Shown: piece by piece, positions 60,077 to 64,000 of the stretch
Layout: each line of letters opens with the position of its first letter
How positions within the stretch are numbered: position 1 is the stretch's first letter
NCBI GenBank assembly: GCA_947487835.1
Contig: CANKXX010000003.1
Span: 496,001-560,000, forward strand
Direction of reading: 5' to 3'
Source of the DNA: an uncultured Microbacteriaceae bacterium
GTDB lineage: Bacteria; Actinomycetota; Actinomycetes; Actinomycetales; Microbacteriaceae
Length of the DNA: 64,000 nucleotides
Made by a program: the position numbers and the translations under genes
The notes under the pieces: generated by a model
Told to the model about the DNA's origin: nothing
Database searches by the model: none
What the model saw: only the letters and a program-made list of their open reading frames with translations

Positions 60077-61501
60077 ATGCAGAGCGTCGCAACGGCCCTC
60101 GCGCGGCTGGCCGAGCTCGCCGCGTCGCCCGCCGTCTCCACCCTCGCATCCGCGTTCTCCGCGGCCGGTCTCGAGCTGGCCCTCGTGGGCGGCCCGGTGC
60201 GCGACGCCTTCCTCGGCACCCGGTCCGTCGACCTCGACCTCACCACGAACGGCACGCCCGAGCAGGTGCTCGACGTCGTCGTGCCGCTCGCCGACGCGCA
60301 CTGGGAGACGGGACGCCAGTTCGGCACCATCGCGGCCCGCGTCCGCGGCGAGACGGTGGAGATCACCACCTATCGCGCCGACTCCTACGACGGCGAGTCC
60401 CGCAAGCCCGAGGTGCAGTTCGGCGACAGTCTCGAGGACGACCTCATCCGCCGCGACTTCACGGTCAACGCGTTGGCCCTTCGCCTGCCCGAGATCGTGC
60501 TCGTCGATCCGTCCGGCGGGCTCGAGGACCTCATGGCCGGGGTCCTGCGCACGCCCGTCGCCCCGGAGCGCTCGTTCGGCGAGGATCCCCTGCGCATGAT
60601 GCGCGGCGCGCGCTTCGCCTCCCAGCTCGGGTTCCGGCTCGACGACGCCGCGTTCTCGGCGATGGGGGCCCTAGCCGACCGCATCACGGGCATCTCGCTC
60701 GAGCGGGTCAACGACGAGCTGTCCAAGCTGCTGCGGACCGACGCGCCGCGCGCGGGGCTCCGCATCCTCGTCGACAGCGGGATCGCCGACCGCGTGCTGC
60801 CCGAGCTGCCCGGCCTGCGGCTGACCATGGACGAGCACCACCACCACAAGGACGTGTACGAGCACTCGCTCACCGTGCTCGACCAGGCGATCGACCTGGA
60901 GAAGGAGCGGAACCCCGAGGGCAAGCCCGATCTCGTGCTGCGCCTGGCCGCCCTGCTGCACGACATCGGCAAGCCGGCGACGCGCCGGCTGGAGGGCGGC
61001 GGCACCGTCACCTTCCATCACCACGACACCGTGGGCGCGAAGATGGCGAAGAAACGGCTCCGCGAGCTCCGCTACGACAACGACACCATCCGCGACGTTG
61101 CGCGGCTGATCGAGCTGCACCTGCGGTTCTTCGGCTACAGCGACGGGATCTGGACGGACTCTGCCGTGCGCCGCTACGTGCGCGACGCGGGCGATCAGCT
61201 CGAGCGCCTGCACATCCTCACCAGGGCCGACGTCACGACCCGCAACGTGCGGAAGGCCGACCGCCTGGCCTTCGCCTACGACGACCTCGAGGACCGGATC
61301 CGCGCGCTCCAGGAGGAGGAGGGCCGGGCGGCCCTGCGACCCGACCTCGACGGCCAGCAGATCATGGCGATCCTCGACCTCACGCCGGGCCCGGATGTCG
61401 GCGCCGCGTACCGCTTCCTCATGGAGCTGCGGCTGGACGAGGGCCCGCTCGGCGAGGAGGAGGCCACCCGCCGGCTCCTCGCCTGGTGGCGGGACCGCTG
61501 A
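60077..61501 (+). CDS. cca: CCA tRNA nucleotidyltransferase
   Basis: The 474-residue class II enzyme has the nucleotidyltransferase motif LVGGPVRDAFLG with SVDLDLTTNG, the basic RRDFTVNALAL, EDPLRMMRGARFASQLGF, and an HD domain with LAALLHDIGKPATRRLEGG. It adds or repairs the 3' CCA of tRNAs, which matters here because none of the tRNA genes in the window encodes CCA. The gene is divergent from DUF6049-murJ, the usual actinobacterial arrangement (often named pcnA). Confidence 0.95.
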   Translation: MQSVATALARLAELAASPAVSTLASAFSAAGLELALVGGPVRDAFLGTRSVDLDLTTNGTPEQVLDVVVPLADAHWETGRQFGTIAARVRGETVEITTYRADSYDGESRKPEVQFGDSLEDDLIRRDFTVNALALRLPEIVLVDPSGGLEDLMAGVLRTPVAPERSFGEDPLRMMRGARFASQLGFRLDDAAFSAMGALADRITGISLERVNDELSKLLRTDAPRAGLRILVDSGIADRVLPELPGLRLTMDEHHHHKDVYEHSLTVLDQAIDLEKERNPEGKPDLVLRLAALLHDIGKPATRRLEGGGTVTFHHHDTVGAKMAKKRLRELRYDNDTIRDVARLIELHLRFFGYSDGIWTDSAVRRYVRDAGDQLERLHILTRADVTTRNVRKADRLAFAYDDLEDRIRALQEEEGRAALRPDLDGQQIMAILDLTPGPDVGAAYRFLMELRLDEGPLGEEEATRRLLAWWRDR

Positions 61502-62380
61502 GTGGGCGCCACCCTGCGTCGGCGCGAGGCCGTCACCGCCTACGCGCTGCTCGCCCCGAGCCTGTTCGGCGTCGTGGCGTTCCTGGTGCTGCCGATCTTC
61601 GTCGTGCTCTGGCTCGCGTTCCAGGACTGGGACCTGCTCGCCCCTCTGCAGTTCGTGGGACTCGACAACTTCTCTTCCGTGCTCACGGACGCGCAGTTCG
61701 GGCGCTCGCTGCTCGTCACCCTGCTGTTCGTGCTGCTCGTCATCCCCGTGCAGACCGGGCTGGGGCTCTTCGCGGCGTCGCTGCTGACCCGGGGACTTCC
61801 GGGGTCGACGATCCTGCGCACGATCTACGTGCTGCCCTGGATCTGCGCGCCCCTCGCGCTGGGCGTCGTGTGGAAGTGGATCTTCGCGCCGACCGACGGC
61901 GCCCTGAACGCGCTGCTCGGCTTCCGCGTCGAGTGGCTGTCGAACCCGGACCTCGCCCTGCCCGCGGTGGCCGCGGTGACGATCTGGTCGCAGGTCGGCT
62001 ACGTGACCCTGTTCTTCATGGCCGGCCTGACGTCGATCCCCGACATGTTCCTCGAGGCGGCGCGCATCGACGGGGCGTCGCCCTGGCAGATCTTCTGGCG
62101 GATCAAGGTGCCGCTGCTGCGCCCGACGACGTTCTTCGTGCTCGTGACCGGCATCATCTCGAGCTTCCAGGTCTTCGACACCGTGTACGCCCTCACGCCG
62201 AACGGCGGTCCGCAGGGCAGCACGGACGTCATCGCCGCACGCATCTACTACGAGGCGTTCGACAGCTTCGACCTCGGTCGCGCCTCGGTGATGGCGCTGG
62301 TCCTGCTCGTGATCCTCGTGGGGGTCACCCTCCTGCAGCAGCTCTACTTCCGGAAGAGGATCACGTATGAGCAGACGTGA
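61502..62380 (+). CDS. Sugar ABC transporter permease (MalF/UgpA-like)
   Basis: The 292-residue protein has six membrane segments and the EAA loop EAARIDGASPWQIFWRIKVP that contacts the ATPase. It begins with GTG immediately after the cca stop with no gap. It pairs with the next permease and the binding protein to import a sugar or oligosaccharide. No ATPase gene is seen in the window; such CUT1 systems often share MsiK. Confidence 0.92.
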   Translation: MGATLRRREAVTAYALLAPSLFGVVAFLVLPIFVVLWLAFQDWDLLAPLQFVGLDNFSSVLTDAQFGRSLLVTLLFVLLVIPVQTGLGLFAASLLTRGLPGSTILRTIYVLPWICAPLALGVVWKWIFAPTDGALNALLGFRVEWLSNPDLALPAVAAVTIWSQVGYVTLFFMAGLTSIPDMFLEAARIDGASPWQIFWRIKVPLLRPTTFFVLVTGIISSFQVFDTVYALTPNGGPQGSTDVIAARIYYEAFDSFDLGRASVMALVLLVILVGVTLLQQLYFRKRITYEQT

Positions 62381-63224
62381 TCGGCCGGGCGGACGCGACC
62401 GCCCCGGCGTGCTCGCCACCCTCGCCATCTACGCGGTCCTGCTGGCCGGTGCCGTGATCACGCTCGGCCCGTTCGTGCTCAGCGTGCTCACCTCGTTCAA
62501 GTCTCCCGGTCAGTTCGCCCGCGAGCCGGCGCTGACACTGCCCGCGCCGTTCACCCTCGAGAACTACGCCCAGCTGTTCGGTCCGCGCGTGGACTTCACC
62601 CGGGCGGTGCTCGTCACGTTCCTCGTGGTGCTCGTCGTGACGGCGGGGCAGATCGCCTTCTCCGTTCTTGCCGCATATGCCTTCGCGCGCATGCGCTTCC
62701 CGGGTCGGGAGGCGCTGTTCTGGGTGTACCTGGCCACGCTCATGGTTCCGGCCATCGTCACGCTCATCCCGCTCTACCTGCTGCTGACGGAGTCCGGGCT
62801 CCGCAACACGTTCTGGGCGCTCGTGCTGCCCGTCGCCTTCGGCTCGCCGTACGCGATCTTCCTGCTGCGCGAGTACTTCCGCGGCATCCCGCAGGAGCTG
62901 ATCGACGCGGCGCGGCTCGACGGGGCGGGCACGCTGGTCACCCTTGTCGACGTCGTGGTGCCGCTGTCCCGCCCGATCCTCGCGACGCTCACGCTCATCA
63001 CGGTCGTGACCCACTGGAATAACTTCCTCTGGCCGCTGATTATCACCAGTGGGGAGCAGTGGCGGGTCGTCACGGTCGCCACAGCGAACCTGCAGAGCCA
63101 GTACAACGGGAACTGGACGCTGGTCATGGCGGCCACGACGCTCGCCATCGCGCCGCTGCTGATCCTGTTCATCATCTTCCAGCGGCAGATCGTCCGGTCC
63201 ATCTCCATCACGGGCTTCCGCTAG
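62367..63224 (+). CDS. Sugar ABC transporter permease (MalG/UgpE-like)
   Basis: The 285-residue protein has six membrane segments and the EAA loop variant IDAARLDGAGTLVTLVDVVV. The N-terminus is a short basic segment (MSRRDRPGGRDRPGV) before the first helix. The ATG overlaps the preceding permease gene by 14 bases, so they are coupled. It is the second half of the CUT1 channel. Confidence 0.92.
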   Translation: MSRRDRPGGRDRPGVLATLAIYAVLLAGAVITLGPFVLSVLTSFKSPGQFAREPALTLPAPFTLENYAQLFGPRVDFTRAVLVTFLVVLVVTAGQIAFSVLAAYAFARMRFPGREALFWVYLATLMVPAIVTLIPLYLLLTESGLRNTFWALVLPVAFGSPYAIFLLREYFRGIPQELIDAARLDGAGTLVTLVDVVVPLSRPILATLTLITVVTHWNNFLWPLIITSGEQWRVVTVATANLQSQYNGNWTLVMAATTLAIAPLLILFIIFQRQIVRSISITGFR

Positions 63225-63303
63225 CCCGCTGCGTCCTCGGTCCCGGTTCGCGGCACCGATCCCCAGAGCACTCGTCCACCACCCGGTCCCCAGCAGGAGA
63301 AGA

Positions 63304-64000
63304 ATGCCCAAGCGTTCCACCACCATCGCCGTCGGCGCCGCCGCGGCCGTCGTCGTCATCGGCGGCGCCGCCACCGCCATCGCCCTGTCCGGATCCGGCG
63401 GAGCCGGGGACGCCGGTGGGGAGGGGACGACCGTCACCGTGCGGCTCTGGGACGAGCAGGTGGAGGAGGCGTACGAGGAGTCCTTCGACGCATTCGAGGA
63501 CCAGAACCCCGACATCGACGTCGAGATCGAGCACGTCGCGTACGCCGACTACTTCGACAAGCTGCGCACGGACGTCGCCGGCGGCAGCGCGGACGACATC
63601 TTCTGGGTCAACAACAGCTACTTCGGCGCGTACGCCGACAACGGCAACCTCCTGAACATCGACGAGACGCTCGGCGCCGAGGCGAAGCAGGCGTGGGAGC
63701 CGAAGGTCGTGGAGCAGTTCACCCGCGACGGCGCGCTCTGGGGCGTGCCGCAGCTCACCGACGCGGGCATCGCGCTGTACTACAACAGGGCGCTGCTGGA
63801 CGAGGCCGGCATCACCCCCGAGCAGTTGAACGCGCTGGCGTGGAGCCCGGACGCCGCGCAGGACACGTTCCTGCCGGTGCTGCAGAAGCTCACGAAGGAC
63901 GCGGCGGGGAACACCGCCGACGCCCCCGGTTTCGACCCCGATGCCATCGCGCAGTACGGCTTCAACGCCTCCAACGACCTGAACGCGATCTACCTGCAGT
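63304..64000 (+). CDS. Sugar ABC transporter substrate-binding protein, 3' end cut by window
   Basis: The frame from the ATG at 63304 (AGGAGAAG upstream) runs to the window end, 232 codons. An N-terminal hydrophobic segment (TIAVGAAAAVVVIGGAATAI) lacks a lipobox Cys, so the protein may stay anchored by its signal or be released. The mature part opens VTVRLWDEQVEEAYEESFDA and has GSADDIFWVNNSYFGAYADN and LWGVPQLTDAGIALYYNRAL, a CUT1 solute-binding fold (SBP_bac_1). Its place after the two permease genes fixes its role in the same importer. The ligand is unknown. Confidence 0.9.
   Translation, partial: MPKRSTTIAVGAAAAVVVIGGAATAIALSGSGGAGDAGGEGTTVTVRLWDEQVEEAYEESFDAFEDQNPDIDVEIEHVAYADYFDKLRTDVAGGSADDIFWVNNSYFGAYADNGNLLNIDETLGAEAKQAWEPKVVEQFTRDGALWGVPQLTDAGIALYYNRALLDEAGITPEQLNALAWSPDAAQDTFLPVLQKLTKDAAGNTADAPGFDPDAIAQYGFNASNDLNAIYLQ

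Overview
The window looks like the chromosome-origin region of a high-GC actinobacterium, most likely a member of the Microbacteriaceae. I infer this from the codon bias, the many GTG starts, the gene order (rpmH-rnpA-yidD-yidC-jag-rsmG-parA-parB to one side of dnaA, dnaN-gnd-recF-dciA-gyrB-gyrA to the other, then crgA, sortase, glutamine amidotransferase, pknB, pknA, pbpA, rodA, pstP, fhaB, fhaA), a DUF222/HNH gene, and a dispersed GGTCCCTGAG...AGGGACC-type repeat. The genus cannot be fixed from the sequence alone.

Layout. 1-5.6 kb: a truncated secreted beta-helix protein, then a four-gene ribose-type sugar ABC operon (DUF2291 protein, ATPase, permease, lipoprotein) behind a promoter with two operator-like palindromes. 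5.7-5.8 kb: tRNA-Leu with a terminator. 6.0-15.1 kb: the fhaA-fhaB-pstP-rodA-pbpA-pknA-pknB operon for growth and division signalling. 15.1-21.4 kb: an HNH gene between repeat clusters, then amidotransferase, a 52-residue membrane protein, class E sortase, crgA, rhomboid protease, cyclophilin and an unknown membrane-anchored protein. 21.4-32.5 kb: an accessory catabolic island. It holds a GntR regulator, PdxA-type dehydrogenase, RpiB-like isomerase, DhaK-DhaL fusion kinase, TIM-barrel isomerase, a TctABC carboxylate transporter and, divergently, an MFS anion symporter with a lactonase-type amidohydrolase. 32.5-32.8 kb: tRNA-Ala and tRNA-Ile.

32.9-49.9 kb is the replication origin core: gyrA, gyrB, dciA, recF, gnd, dnaN, the oriC spacer with DnaA boxes, dnaA, then rpmH through parB on the other strand. 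49.9-52.0 kb is a gene-free stretch of about 2.1 kb holding four perfect parS sites and one near-perfect site, plus two simple tandem repeats. 52-60 kb: D-Ala-D-Ala ligase-like protein, PLP aminotransferase, the thioredoxin system trxBA behind a GGAAT-N18-GTT (SigR/SigH-type) promoter, murJ and a DUF6049 exported protein. 60-64 kb: CCA-adding enzyme followed by a second sugar ABC transporter (MalFG-like permeases and a binding protein cut by the window end).

The best candidates for new biology are the 21.9-32.5 kb sugar-acid island with a shared GATCCTAT motif in its divergent promoters, an 18-bp perfect inverted repeat downstream of dnaA, a DnaA-box cluster with a 14-bp palindrome between the convergent crgA and rhomboid genes, and the parS-bearing gene desert. 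Several genes (crgA, sortase, cyclophilin, aminotransferase, DUF6049, cca) have a TAnnnT -10 element 6-7 bases before the start codon, which implies leaderless mRNAs.
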